From assembly GCA_030833925.1 (NCBI GenBank), contig JAURGE010000025.1, positions 1-38,216 on the forward strand: DNA of 38,216 bases, written 5' to 3'. The stretch is from Alphaproteobacteria bacterium. Its GTDB lineage: Bacteria; Pseudomonadota; Alphaproteobacteria; Bin95. The position numbers and the translations under genes were made by a program. Shown one piece after another: positions 8,674 through 16,795 of this stretch (the stretch's first letter is position 1; every line of letters starts with the position of its first letter). Under the pieces are notes generated by a model. That model worked only from the letters and a program-made list of their open reading frames with translations. It ran no database searches and was not told the DNA's origin.

Positions 8674-9555
8674 TCAAACTGAAACCGCCATCTTCAATTT
8701 GCCTTGGGGAACCAACCGGCTTGGCTTTGCATACGCCGCCGCCTTGCTAGGCTTCGGGGGCGTTTCTTTCCGCTCACCGAGAATTAATTCATCACTCGCG
8801 GCACCGTAGAGTTCGTGCAAGAACCCCGGTGTCAGAGCATCGCTTGGTCCGTCATAGATAACCTGCCCATCTCTGAGAGCCACTGTGCGCGGGCAGTATC
8901 GATATGCGTAGTCAACCTGATGCAACGAAACCACTACGGTGATGCCGTCTTCCTCGTTCACAGACCTAAGTGTCTCCATCACCCTTTTGGATGATGCAGG
9001 ATCCAACGACGCGATAGGTTCGTCCGCCAAAATAATTTTTGACTGTTGCACAAGCGCCCTCGCTATCGCCGCTCGTTGCTGTTGGCCACCAGAAAGCGTA
9101 GATGCGCGCTGTCGAACGGTCGCTAAGATCCCAACGCGATCCAACGCGGCTAAAGCCAGCCGTTTTTCATCTTTTGAGAAAAGTCCCAGATATCCGCGCC
9201 AACTAGGTATTCTGCCGAGAACGCCCACAAGGACATTCGATAGAACACTCATTCTCTCAACCAGATTAAACTGTTGAAAAATTACTCCGATATGTCTGCG
9301 GACATCATGAGCTCCAGCCGAAATCCTTCCATTGTCTTGGATACTCCTTCCAAGGACATTTACTCCACAATAGCCCTTCAGACGGTCTCCCTCGACGAGA
9401 CCGGCAATGTGTCGGATTAAGGTAGATTTCCCGGATCCTGACGCACCTATCAATGCCACCATTTCGCCAGGCTCAATGGTAAGGCTAACGTTATCGAGCG
9501 CCTTTTTAGATTTTCCAAAAGTTTTCGTTAGTGATTTTACAACAATCGCCGCCAT
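8674..9555 (-). CDS. phnC: Phosphonate ABC transporter ATP-binding protein PhnC
   Basis: This ATPase powers the phosphonate importer. It carries Walker A GASGSGKS, a Q-loop in IFQQFN, the signature LSGGQQQR, Walker B IILADEP followed by the D-loop SLDP, and the switch His in [13 protein letters not shown]. The C-terminal tail is about 40 residues longer than the core and rich in Lys/Pro. I chose ATG 9555 (293 aa), which begins just before the first beta strand and follows GAGGCGAGAGC. A GTG at 9612 would add 19 residues with no family support. It is the first gene of the operon, and a LysR regulator gene lies upstream in the same direction. Confidence 0.93.
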   Translation of the reverse strand: MAAIVVKSLTKTFGKSKKALDNVSLTIEPGEMVALIGASGSGKSTLIRHIAGLVEGDRLKGYCGVNVLGRSIQDNGRISAGAHDVRRHIGVIFQQFNLVERMSVLSNVLVGVLGRIPSWRGYLGLFSKDEKRLALAALDRVGILATVRQRASTLSGGQQQRAAIARALVQQSKIILADEPIASLDPASSKRVMETLRSVNEEDGITVVVSLHQVDYAYRYCPRTVALRDGQVIYDGPSDALTPGFLHELYGAASDELILGERKETPPKPSKAAAYAKPSRLVPQGKLKMAVSV

Positions 9556-9676
9556 GCTCTCGCCTCGCGATATTTTACCATCGAGAGGGTTGTGACCGAT
9601 GAGCTTGGACACTTTCGTGACAAAAAGATGAAGCTCTTATTACAATGGCTCATCGTTTTATAAGCAAACCTAAATA

Positions 9677-9705
9677 GACAGGCTGTCAGACGAATAGCGC
9701 CTATT
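9677..9705. promoter_or_regulatory. Two short palindromes upstream of phnC
   Basis: GACAGGCTGTC (9677-9687) and AATAG-CGC-CTATT (9693-9705) sit 122-150 bases upstream of the phnC start, in the space between the LysR gene and phnC. They could be regulator-binding sites for the phn operon. I do not see the direct repeats at 11-base spacing that would mark a Pho box. Support is limited to symmetry and position. Confidence 0.3.
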
Positions 9706-9799
9706 ACCAGACAAGAGCAAACTGATTAATTCCTAACTTTGCCTGCTTAGCTGTTTTGAGCAATGAGATTTCTTTAACCGTTTCTAACACCATTATTAG

Positions 9800-10720
9800 C
9801 TATTCGAATTCCCAGTAAGGCGTCGGCCTATACTTACCTACCAGGAAATCAACGAAGGCGCGGACTTTTGCCGAAAGATGGCGCGCATGAGGGTATATTG
9901 CGTGAATTGCCGTCTCATGACCCCTAATATCTGCTTCGTGCCCTGGCAGTAAGCGCACTAGGGCACCAGAGATGATATCGCGCCCGACTGTCCATGTTGG
10001 TAGGAGTGCTATCCCAAGCCCATCTCTAGCGGCAGAGTGCAACGCTTCAGCATTATTCGCTGTCAGAGGTCCCTGAACTTTAACTTTTGTCACGCTGCCG
10101 TCGGATGTGCGAATATGCCATTCTGCCATGCTCACATTGAATTTGTAGATAAGACACGCATGCTCAGTGAGTGCTTCTGGAGTTTCAGGCACACCACATC
10201 TTTCAATGTAGGCGGGTGCAGCAACCAAAACTCGGCGGTTCGGCGCTAACCGCCTCGCGATAAGGCTAGAGTCACTTAACCCCCCAACACGCACAACAAC
10301 ATCCGCACCAGATTCTATGACATCAACAAAGTGATCTGTAAGCGTCAGATCAATAGAAACCTCAGGATATCGTGCGCAGAATTCAGTCAAATGTGGCGCT
10401 ATGTGTCTTCGACCAAATACTACCGGTGCATTGACCCTTAATGAGCCTTTGGGCGTTGCCTCTAATTGAGATACAGCAGCGTTGGTCTCAATAACCTCAC
10501 TTAAAATCCTTCGAACCCGCTCATAGTAAATCTCGCCGGCATGAGTAAGACTGAGGCTTCTTGTCGATCTATTAAGCAACCTCGCGTTAAGTGTGTCCTC
10601 CAAGCTATTTACTTGACGAGAAACTGACGACGCCGCCAAACCCAAACGTCGCCCCGCTGCCGAAAAAGATCCGGCATCAACAACTTCAGCAAAAAGCCTC
10701 ATTCCAGTAAATGTATCCAT
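9800..10720 (-). CDS. LysR-family transcriptional regulator
   Basis: This is a 306-aa LysR-type regulator. The winged helix-turn-helix covers residues 5-63, with the recognition region SFSAAGRRLGLAASSVSRQV and the following RLLNRSTRSLSLT. The effector-binding periplasmic-protein-like domain follows from about residue 90, including the LRVNAPVVFGRRHI linker strand. The start is supported by AAAGGTGG 4 bases before ATG. It lies 244 bases upstream of phnC in the same orientation, so it may control phosphonate uptake; LysR-type activators of aminoethylphosphonate genes are known. The close resemblance is to the AaeR/DsdC-like general LTTR group, so the effector is not predictable. Confidence 0.9.
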   Translation of the reverse strand: MDTFTGMRLFAEVVDAGSFSAAGRRLGLAASSVSRQVNSLEDTLNARLLNRSTRSLSLTHAGEIYYERVRRILSEVIETNAAVSQLEATPKGSLRVNAPVVFGRRHIAPHLTEFCARYPEVSIDLTLTDHFVDVIESGADVVVRVGGLSDSSLIARRLAPNRRVLVAAPAYIERCGVPETPEALTEHACLIYKFNVSMAEWHIRTSDGSVTKVKVQGPLTANNAEALHSAARDGLGIALLPTWTVGRDIISGALVRLLPGHEADIRGHETAIHAIYPHARHLSAKVRAFVDFLVGKYRPTPYWEFE

Positions 10721-11030
10721 TTACCACCTTTGCAAAATAAGCTCAGTTAATACATTTATAACACCGATACTGCTATTTTACGCAAAAATTATTTAAGCAG
10801 TAACATAAATAACTAGGTAATTATGGATGGAGAGCTCTTAGAACCCATCTCAGCAAACCATTCTTTTGTTCACTAGGCATAAAAACGATTTGATACCTAA
10901 CCCAAGAGTGGTTCTAAGTATGCTGTGCCCTCTTGCACCAAGAGCAAACGCCCCCTATCAAGTCCGTCCAATCGCGTGAGTTCTTTAAGCTCGTAATGTT
11001 CCCGTAAAACTCTTTTGGTAATCACCCTCC
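10721..11030. other. AT-rich intergenic region between the LysR gene and the DUF815 gene
   Basis: This 310-base gap separates divergent genes. It holds a perfect 7-bp inverted repeat, TACTGCT (10768-10774) and AGCAGTA (10796-10802), whose centres are 28 bases apart. The repeat lies 48-82 bases upstream of the LysR gene, where an autoregulatory site would be expected. The sequence from about 10740 to 10830 is markedly AT-rich. The part from 10897 onward is less so and encodes a minus-strand open stretch without a recognisable start. No RNA gene was seen. Confidence 0.5.
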
Positions 11031-11900
11031 ATGATGTCTGATTCAAACACACAAGCCCTTTTAGAGCGCATCGCTGAAGCTCTGGATCGGCTCGCTCCGC
11101 CCCCCCATGCTGCATCTTCATTAGACGCCGCCGACGCATTTGTTTGGCAGGCTGAGAACCGTAGCTTACTCCCTGTCCAAACCGTGGCTCGCGTTGAAAT
11201 TGGACTACTGCGTGGCGTAGACCGAGTGCGGGATATTCTTCTTGATAACACCAACCGATTTGCTCAGGGGCTACCAGCAAACAATGCTTTACTATGGGGC
11301 TCTCGTGGTATGGGTAAAAGCTCCCTGGTTAAAGCTGCACATGCAGAGGTTAATAGGGAACGAGGCGATGTTAAGGATAGGATTGCACTTATTGAAATTC
11401 ACCGTGAGGATATCGAGAGCCTGCCAGCACTATTGCGTATCATTGAAGAAAGCGGTCGCCGATGCATAGTCTTCTGTGACGACCTTTCATTTGATAGCGG
11501 TGATGCAACTTATAAATCGTTAAAAGCTGTGCTTGAGGGTGGAATTGAAGGTCGGCCAGAAAATGTCCTCTTCTACGCCACCTCTAATCGACGTCATCTC
11601 ATGCCTCGTGACATGATCGAAAATGAGCGAGCCACAGCCATTAACCCCGGAGAAGCAGTCGAGGAAAAAGTTTCACTTTCCGATCGCTTCGGCCTTTGGC
11701 TCGGCTTCCATTCTTGCAGCCAAGATGTGTTTCTTGAAATGATAGACGGCTATGCAAAGGCGTTAGGTCTTTCTGTGCCTCCAGAGGAATTAAGGCGTGA
11801 TGCCCTTGAATGGGCCACAACACGCGGCTCACGTTCGGGCCGCGTCGCTTGGCAATTCATACAAGATTTAGCAGGACGGCTTGGACACAGATTAAAATAG
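11031..11900 (+). CDS. DUF815 family P-loop ATPase
   Basis: The 289-aa protein belongs to the DUF815 (AAA-like) family that is common in proteobacteria and has no established function. It shows a Walker A GSRGMGKSS (residues 90-98) and a Walker B-like CIVFCDDLSF (about 145-155). A sensor-like YATSNRRHLMPRD follows, and the C-terminal helical part ends in GSRSGRVAWQFIQDL, all typical of the family. Two adjacent ATG codons (11031, 11034) open the frame with only a weak upstream purine stretch. It stands alone, between the divergent LysR gene and the histidine phosphatase gene. Confidence 0.88.
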   Translation: MMSDSNTQALLERIAEALDRLAPPPHAASSLDAADAFVWQAENRSLLPVQTVARVEIGLLRGVDRVRDILLDNTNRFAQGLPANNALLWGSRGMGKSSLVKAAHAEVNRERGDVKDRIALIEIHREDIESLPALLRIIEESGRRCIVFCDDLSFDSGDATYKSLKAVLEGGIEGRPENVLFYATSNRRHLMPRDMIENERATAINPGEAVEEKVSLSDRFGLWLGFHSCSQDVFLEMIDGYAKALGLSVPPEELRRDALEWATTRGSRSGRVAWQFIQDLAGRLGHRLK

Positions 11901-12122
11901 TTTAAAAACAGAAGAGCTCAGATCGCATTTTTCCAGAATATTTTGCGGTTTAGTCAGCTGCCCTACTTCTTGCAGAGGCTCTGATGATGAGAAAGCATCA
12001 AAACCTTATAGCCCGCTAACAATTAGTCAAATTTTATAACCTTAATCGTTCTAAGACTTGGCGATCTTCGAGGGCTTTTCTATGGTTCTCTGGATATAAG
12101 ATTCGAGCTTAAGGTGGAAAAA

Positions 12123-12707
12123 ATGGCAATCGGACTTGATGTTCTTACCGTTAAAGCAGGGGAAGAGCCCTTGGCTTGCGAAAAGGACAGATTTTATTTC
12201 GTTCGACATGGCCAAACAGCCGGTAACTTCAGCGGGATTGTTCAAGTACCCACAATTCCCCTTGATGAAACTGGAACCAATCAGGCAGAAGCTGCAAGTG
12301 CATTATTAGCTGATCATAAAATAGACCTTGTTGTAGCTAGCCCTTTCAAACGCGCTTATGACACAGGCGTCGCTGTAGCCGGTTCACGACCAATGACAGT
12401 GAATCCAAATTTGGCAGAACGCCTTTTTGGTGAATTTATGGGCACGCCCTCGTCTGAACTAGATTGGACAAAGTCGCCCGCTGGCGGCGAGAGCATGGCA
12501 GAGTTCATCCACCGGACAAGGACCGGCTTCACCCAAGCTCTATCTTGGCCAGGCGAAGTTGCAATCGTTGCACACGGAGGCAACCTCCGTGTGATTGCTG
12601 CCGGTTTAAATGTGCCACTTACAGAGACGTCAGTGGGTAATGCGCACCCATTACTATTTGAACGCGTATCCGGAGGCTGGAAAATGACTGAGCTGGCGCT
12701 GGTCTAA
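12123..12707 (+). CDS. Histidine phosphatase family protein
   Basis: This is a phosphoglycerate-mutase-like phosphatase of 194 aa. The catalytic RHG is at R28-H29-G30 (FYFVRHGQTAGN), an ASPFKRAYDTG block carries the second Arg, and the second catalytic His is in IVAHGGNLRVI. Substrates of this family range from phosphosugars to cobalamin intermediates; no choice can be made here. ATG 12123 is preferred to the GTG at 12114 because AAGGTGG sits 5 bases upstream and overlaps that GTG. It ends 3 bases from the convergent phaR stop. Confidence 0.88.
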   Translation: MAIGLDVLTVKAGEEPLACEKDRFYFVRHGQTAGNFSGIVQVPTIPLDETGTNQAEAASALLADHKIDLVVASPFKRAYDTGVAVAGSRPMTVNPNLAERLFGEFMGTPSSELDWTKSPAGGESMAEFIHRTRTGFTQALSWPGEVAIVAHGGNLRVIAAGLNVPLTETSVGNAHPLLFERVSGGWKMTELALV

Positions 12708-12710
12708 AAC

Positions 12711-13304
12711 CTATGACTTCGTGCTGAGCTCTTTTAAGCGCTCTTGCATCTCTTCCATTTGCCGCCGCAACTCGTCGATGCCGCCTTCTGCACCGCTTGG
12801 GGCCTTTTGCTCATTCGATTTTGTAGGTGCAGCGTTAGGCCAGAAGGCCTTCATTGCTTGGTCAAAAGCAGCCACATTTCGTCTAGTCATTTCCTGCATT
12901 GCGTCCATAGAGGCCCCAACAGGAAATACTGTCCCAAAAGTACCTTCCATGGTTTTCCGCATATCTTTTTGATGTTCTTCAAACCATGTAGTCATGTGTT
13001 CAAGATACTGAGGCATCATCCAACTCATGCCATCGCCATACATTGCTATTAGTTGGCGTAAAAACTTTATCGGCAACAAATTACCATCAGATTGTTCCGC
13101 TTCAGCCAAGATCTGCGTTAGAACGGAACGAGTTAAATCCTCACCCGTTTTTGCATCTTGCACAATGAAATCGACATCATCAGCAATCAGAACTCTCAAA
13201 TCATCAAGTGTGACGTAGGAGCTTAATTCGGTATTATAGAGACGCCGGTTCGCATATTTTTTAATAATCACCGGAGCACCATGTTCGCGCTTGTCCGCTG
13301 CCAT
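12711..13304 (-). CDS. phaR: Polyhydroxyalkanoate synthesis repressor PhaR
   Basis: PhaR binds both nascent PHB and DNA, so that phasin and PHB genes are released when polymer forms. The N-terminal PHB_acc domain is unmistakable: VIIKKYANRRLYNT, then SSYVTLDDLRVLI. A central segment with LTQILAEAEQ and a C-terminal Glu/Gln/Lys-rich coiled-coil-like tail follow. I chose ATG 13304 (197 aa), which has GAAGG about 9 bases upstream and starts just before the DNA-binding domain. The TTG at 13358 would extend the protein into a PhaR-like operator (13342-13359) and the -10 region. It is divergent from phaC and convergent with the histidine phosphatase gene. Confidence 0.95.
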   Translation of the reverse strand: MAADKREHGAPVIIKKYANRRLYNTELSSYVTLDDLRVLIADDVDFIVQDAKTGEDLTRSVLTQILAEAEQSDGNLLPIKFLRQLIAMYGDGMSWMMPQYLEHMTTWFEEHQKDMRKTMEGTFGTVFPVGASMDAMQEMTRRNVAAFDQAMKAFWPNAAPTKSNEQKAPSGAEGGIDELRRQMEEMQERLKELSTKS

Positions 13305-13340
13305 GTTTCTGACCTTCAATGATCTGCTAAACGCACCTGA

Positions 13341-13369
13341 ATTAATGCTGCATCGCAAAAAGAAGTCAA
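13341..13369 (-). promoter_or_regulatory. Candidate phaR promoter with PhaR-like operator in the spacer
   Basis: On the minus strand TTGACT (13369-13364) and ATTAAT (13346-13341) are spaced 17 bases. Between and overlapping them lies TTTGCGATGCAGCATTAA (13359-13342), which shares the TGC-N2-TGCAGCA core with the two exact sites at 4048 and 14680. An operator between the -35 and -10 is a classic repressor geometry and would give autoregulation. It could also influence the divergent phaC gene. Confidence 0.65.
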
Positions 13370-13442
13370 TTGGTCAAGCAAAACACACTAAAATGTGGAA
13401 AGATGAATTGACGGAATCAGGATTAATGCCGTTTCAATATTC

Positions 13443-14645
13443 ATGATGAGCCAAGAAACGACACATAGGTTGGGGCCGCGTCCACTCGCATTGCACGCTT
13501 TTGCTGCTTGGCGCGCCTATCTTTTGGCGGCCTCGCTTCCAACAAGCCCAATAGATAGTCAAGTCGATCTAACACTTTTTCATAAATTAGGTGCATCACC
13601 ACAAGACCGATTAGCGCTTTCTGCAGCGATATTAGCAGAAACTAGTAAGAGATGGAGCGGCTTTTTAGGTGGAATAGGAAAATACCGGGCTCATCCCTAT
13701 CATCGCCCTCCAAGCAATCACAAAGTAGTTTGGCGTGCCGGAAATACTCAACTGCTCGACTTTGCTCCCGACAGCAATGGACAGCCTATCATCGCCATCC
13801 CATCCCTGATTAACAGCTCGGACGTTCTTGACCTAATGCCTGGGCGAAGTCTCATGCAGGCTCTTGCTGATGCTGGTTTCAGACCATTTTTAATCTCTTG
13901 GGGAAACCCAGAGGTTGACGCCATAGACTGGTCAGTGGATCGCTATCTTTCCGACCGACTAATTCCTATTCTGGTTCATGTTTCCAGCTTAACTTCGAAA
14001 AACCCCTTTCTGATGGGATACTGCATGGGAGGGCTTTTAGCGACGGCACTAGCAGCCCATCGCCCAAGCGAAATCATTGGATTGGCCTTATTGGCAACGC
14101 CTTGGAATTTTCACGCACCCTCTTCTGAAGTAGCTGCTTCCATCGCAGAGTTAGGCCCTTGGTTTTCAAAGGCTTCAGCTGAAACCGGTGCAGTACCAAC
14201 GGACATTATCCAAACACTTTTCATAGCCTTAGATCCCACTCTTGCCGCAAGAAAGTTCAGGCACTTTTCAGAGATTGATCAAGAGTCCGACGAAGCAAAA
14301 TTATTTGTTGCGATGGAAGATTGGGTCAATGGCGGTCCAGATCTGGCGTGGCCAGTAGCGCACACCGTTTTAGAGGACTGGTACGGTTCAAATTTAACCC
14401 ATGAGGGGTTTTGGCGCGTATCAGGCAAGCTTGTTGAGGCAGCAACATTCCCTGGACCGATTTTAGTTGCCGCGCCCGATAATGATAGGATTGTGCCTCC
14501 CGAAAGCTCCAAAGCATTCGCCAGTGCAGCAGTGAACGCGGATTGCCTGAGTATTCCAGCTGGGCATGTCGGGATGATAGTAGGTAGTCAATCGAAATCC
14601 GGGCTCTGGCGGCCGTTAATTGATTGGTTAAAGCATCATTCCTAA
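13443..14645 (+). CDS. phaC: Short polyhydroxyalkanoate synthase PhaC-like (400 aa)
   Basis: PHA synthases polymerise (R)-3-hydroxyacyl-CoA using an alpha/beta-hydrolase fold with a Cys nucleophile. The lipase-like box GYCMGG holds C194, and the other catalytic residues are probably D348 in PDNDRIVP and H375 in AGHVGM. The PhaC-type block IPSLINSSDVLDLMPGRSLMQ and the SWGNP turn are present. At 400 aa it is far shorter than class I synthases (about 560-600) and nearer class III PhaC (about 355), yet no phaE partner is seen. The N-terminal domain of class I enzymes is absent. Divergent phaR and downstream phaA support the role. ATG 13443 and 13446 are equally possible; no clear ribosome-binding site is seen. 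Confidence 0.8.
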   Translation: MMSQETTHRLGPRPLALHAFAAWRAYLLAASLPTSPIDSQVDLTLFHKLGASPQDRLALSAAILAETSKRWSGFLGGIGKYRAHPYHRPPSNHKVVWRAGNTQLLDFAPDSNGQPIIAIPSLINSSDVLDLMPGRSLMQALADAGFRPFLISWGNPEVDAIDWSVDRYLSDRLIPILVHVSSLTSKNPFLMGYCMGGLLATALAAHRPSEIIGLALLATPWNFHAPSSEVAASIAELGPWFSKASAETGAVPTDIIQTLFIALDPTLAARKFRHFSEIDQESDEAKLFVAMEDWVNGGPDLAWPVAHTVLEDWYGSNLTHEGFWRVSGKLVEAATFPGPILVAAPDNDRIVPPESSKAFASAAVNADCLSIPAGHVGMIVGSQSKSGLWRPLIDWLKHHS

Positions 14646-14651
14646 AGACTA

Positions 14652-14680
14652 TTGCACTTGTTATGGTTCAGGTTTAATTT
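14652..14680 (+). promoter_or_regulatory. Candidate sigma70 promoter of phaA
   Basis: TTGCAC (14652-14657) and TAATTT (14675-14680) have the ideal 17-base spacing. The PhaR-like site begins on the last base of the -10 hexamer, so bound PhaR would cover the transcription start. This suggests phaA-nudix can be transcribed separately from phaC. Confidence 0.55.
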
Positions 14681-14697
14681 TGTGCAGTGCAGCATAA
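14680..14697 (+). promoter_or_regulatory. Putative PhaR operator (copy 2, phaA promoter)
   Basis: TTGTGCAGTGCAGCATAA is an exact 18-base copy of the site at 4048-4065. It lies 36 bases before the phaA ATG and directly after a good -10 hexamer. It is the clearest of the three sites because only one gene can use it. Confidence 0.78.
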
Positions 14698-14733
14698 TAC
14701 TGTTTCCACTTTTATTCGAAGACGGAGCTATCC

Positions 14734-15909
14734 ATGACCGACGTCGCAATCGTAGCCGCAAAACGTACCGCAATCGGCACCTTTAATGGCGCGTTCTCAA
14801 CCGTTAGTGCTGACCAGCTAGGAACAGCTGCAGTGCAAGCTGCACTCTCGGATGCCAAAATAAATGCATCAGACGTCTCAGAGCTAATCTTCGGACAGGT
14901 TCTCACCGCTGGTCAGGGACAAAACCCTGCGCGCCAAGCCGCAATTAGAGCAGGCCTTCCCGACACCACGCCAGCCTACACTATCAACCACGTCTGTGGC
15001 TCAGGTCTAAAAGCCGTGGGTCTCGCTGCACAGTCAGTAAGGCTCGGAGAAAGCGAAATTGTCATCGCCGGCGGTCAGGAGAATATGACACTAGCCCCTC
15101 ACTGCGCCCCTCTCCGCGCAGGGGTAAAGATGGGCGACACCAGCATGGTCGATACAATGATCAAAGATGGTCTCTGGGATGCGTTTAATGGATATCACAT
15201 GGGTCAGACAGCCGAGAATGTTGCACAAAAGTGGCAAATATCGCGTGAGGAACAAGATGCTTTTGCAGCTTCCTCTCAGCAGAAAGCCGAAGCCGCTCAA
15301 AAGAACGGTCGGTTCGATGACGAGATTGTGCCTTTCACCATAAAGACCAGAAAAGGCGACATAGTCGTCAATCAAGATGAACACCCTAAGCACGGTACAA
15401 CGATTGAAGCGTTGGCGTCGCTCCGACCAGCATTCACCAAGGATGGCTCGGTCACAGCTGGCAATGCCTCAGGCATAAATGATGGTGGTGCAGCTGTAGT
15501 CTTAATGAGCTTAGACGAAGCAGAAAGGCGCGGACTAGAACCTCTGGCAATCATTCGCAGTTTTGCCCAAGCTGGAGTTGATCCAGCCCTCATGGGCTCT
15601 GGTCCAATTCCAGCTAGCCGCAAGGCGCTGGCTAAAGCAGGGTGGGATGTCGGTGACCTCGACTTAATCGAGGCCAATGAAGCTTTTGCTGCCCAAGCTC
15701 TCGCTGTTGGGAAAGACCTTGGCTTCGATCCGGAAATTCTTAATGTTAATGGGGGAGCAATTGCTCTTGGCCATCCGATTGGAGCTTCTGGTTGCCGTGT
15801 CCTTATAACACTCCTTCACGAGATGAAGCGTCGAGAGGCCAAAAAGGGCCTAACAACGTTGTGCATTGGCGGCGGGATGGGTGTCGCTATGTGCGTGGAG
15901 CGTCACTGA
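14734..15909 (+). CDS. phaA: Acetyl-CoA C-acetyltransferase PhaA (beta-ketothiolase)
   Basis: PhaA condenses two acetyl-CoA into acetoacetyl-CoA, the first step of PHB synthesis. It is 391 aa, the standard biosynthetic thiolase length. The nucleophile is C88 in [12 protein letters not shown], the catalytic His lies in [14 protein letters not shown], and the second Cys is in [11 protein letters not shown] close to the C terminus. The thiolase signature [11 protein letters not shown] precedes these. A GACGGAG stretch sits 5-11 bases before ATG. Its own promoter and an exact PhaR-like site lie upstream, 88 bases after phaC. A Nudix gene follows by 21 bases. Confidence 0.97.
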   Translation: MTDVAIVAAKRTAIGTFNGAFSTVSADQLGTAAVQAALSDAKINASDVSELIFGQVLTAGQGQNPARQAAIRAGLPDTTPAYTINHVCGSGLKAVGLAAQSVRLGESEIVIAGGQENMTLAPHCAPLRAGVKMGDTSMVDTMIKDGLWDAFNGYHMGQTAENVAQKWQISREEQDAFAASSQQKAEAAQKNGRFDDEIVPFTIKTRKGDIVVNQDEHPKHGTTIEALASLRPAFTKDGSVTAGNASGINDGGAAVVLMSLDEAERRGLEPLAIIRSFAQAGVDPALMGSGPIPASRKALAKAGWDVGDLDLIEANEAFAAQALAVGKDLGFDPEILNVNGGAIALGHPIGASGCRVLITLLHEMKRREAKKGLTTLCIGGGMGVAMCVERH

Positions 15910-15930
15910 ACAAGTCATTAGTTTGGCTCC

Positions 15931-16362
15931 ATGTCTGAAGACAGGCGTTATCCAACCAGACCGATGATCGGTGTTGGCGTCGTTGTTCTACGCGGCGCGG
16001 ACGTACTCCTTATAAAGCGAGGGAAACCCCCTAGGCTTGGGCAATGGAGCTTGCCTGGCGGAATGCAAGAGCTTGGCGAAACCGCTGCTACCGCGGCTCA
16101 TCGCGAGGTATTGGAGGAGACTGGCGTCACCATAAAATTAGGTAAAGTACTTGATATTATTGACATTATTCGCCCAGATGGCGATGGCCGCATCGAAACA
16201 CATTATACACTGATCGACTACGCAGCTGAGTATGCCTCGGGTACCGTTAAAGCTGGGGATGATGCTCTCCACGCTGAATTCGTACCGCTCAGTAACATCG
16301 AAGCGCTGGGAATGTGGCAAGAAACAATCAGGATAATAAAACTAGCTGCTGGGTTAACCTAA
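15931..16362 (+). CDS. Nudix hydrolase
   Basis: This is a 143-aa single-domain Nudix protein with the full consensus box: G44, E50, R58-E59, E62-E63 and G65 at the standard spacing (GX5EX7REUXEEXGU). The spacing marks it as catalytically competent for cleaving a nucleoside diphosphate linked to another group. The WSLPGG lead-in and the RPDGDGRIETHYTLIDY segment resemble the ADP-ribose/NADH-type group. Its substrate is unknown. It starts 21 bases after phaA and probably shares its transcript, although no PHB role is known. It is convergent with the thioesterase pair. Confidence 0.9.
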   Translation: MSEDRRYPTRPMIGVGVVVLRGADVLLIKRGKPPRLGQWSLPGGMQELGETAATAAHREVLEETGVTIKLGKVLDIIDIIRPDGDGRIETHYTLIDYAAEYASGTVKAGDDALHAEFVPLSNIEALGMWQETIRIIKLAAGLT

Positions 16363-16390
16363 AGTTAAACCCAACCAAGATTTACAGAAA

Positions 16391-16795
16391 TTAATCTAAA
16401 AATTTATAGGCACCCTGCCCGCTTGCCAGCAATGGACCATCAGTGCCATCAAATAAACGAGCTTCTGAGAAGAAAGTGGAGCGGCCCCGTTTTAGAACAC
16501 GCCCCTCACAGACAAGTTCCCCACCTTTCGCTGCGCCAATGAAATTGCAGGACATTGAAACTGTTACTGCTTTCCTCCTGCGTTCGCCGTCTGGATCTTT
16601 ATTTCCGGCAAACATTCCAGCTGAATCAATTAAAGCAGAGACGACACCACCATGTGGACGTCCCTGTCTGTTCATATGTTGCACTCCAACCTGAACGCGA
16701 AATCGGCAGAAATTAGGTTCCCATACTTCCAAATGAAAGCCCATGACTGCCTCAAATCGGCCAGGATCACCCTCGGGGAGTTGATTTTCGCTCAT
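16391..16795 (-). CDS. PaaI-family hotdog thioesterase (second of a pair)
   Basis: This is a 134-aa hotdog-fold thioesterase of the PaaI/YbaW-like group, which hydrolyses acyl- or aryl-CoA. The family signature RQGRPHGGVVSALIDSAG includes the HGG turn and the catalytic Asp in ALIDSA. Residues such as VTVSMSCNFIGAAKGGELVCEGRV form the strand after it. Its ATG overlaps the stop of the preceding thioesterase gene by 4 bases, so the two are coupled. They may form a heteromer, as hotdog enzymes are dimers or tetramers; this is inference only. Confidence 0.85.
   Translation of the reverse strand: MSENQLPEGDPGRFEAVMGFHLEVWEPNFCRFRVQVGVQHMNRQGRPHGGVVSALIDSAGMFAGNKDPDGERRRKAVTVSMSCNFIGAAKGGELVCEGRVLKRGRSTFFSEARLFDGTDGPLLASGQGAYKFLD

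Noticed and set aside
9613-9799. Pho box upstream of phnC
   Set aside because: No two CTGTCAT-like units at the 11-base spacing were found; only a GACAGGCTGTC palindrome.
10897-11280. A 127-codon minus-strand open frame opposite the DUF815 start
   Set aside because: Most of it overlaps the well-supported DUF815 gene; the part outside (10897-11030) has no start codon with a ribosome-binding site and no recognised family, although the end is not obviously random.
16340-16375. GGGTT...AACCC inverted repeat at the Nudix stop
   Set aside because: The stem is only five base pairs, with a 12-base loop and no T-tract, so it is not a convincing terminator.
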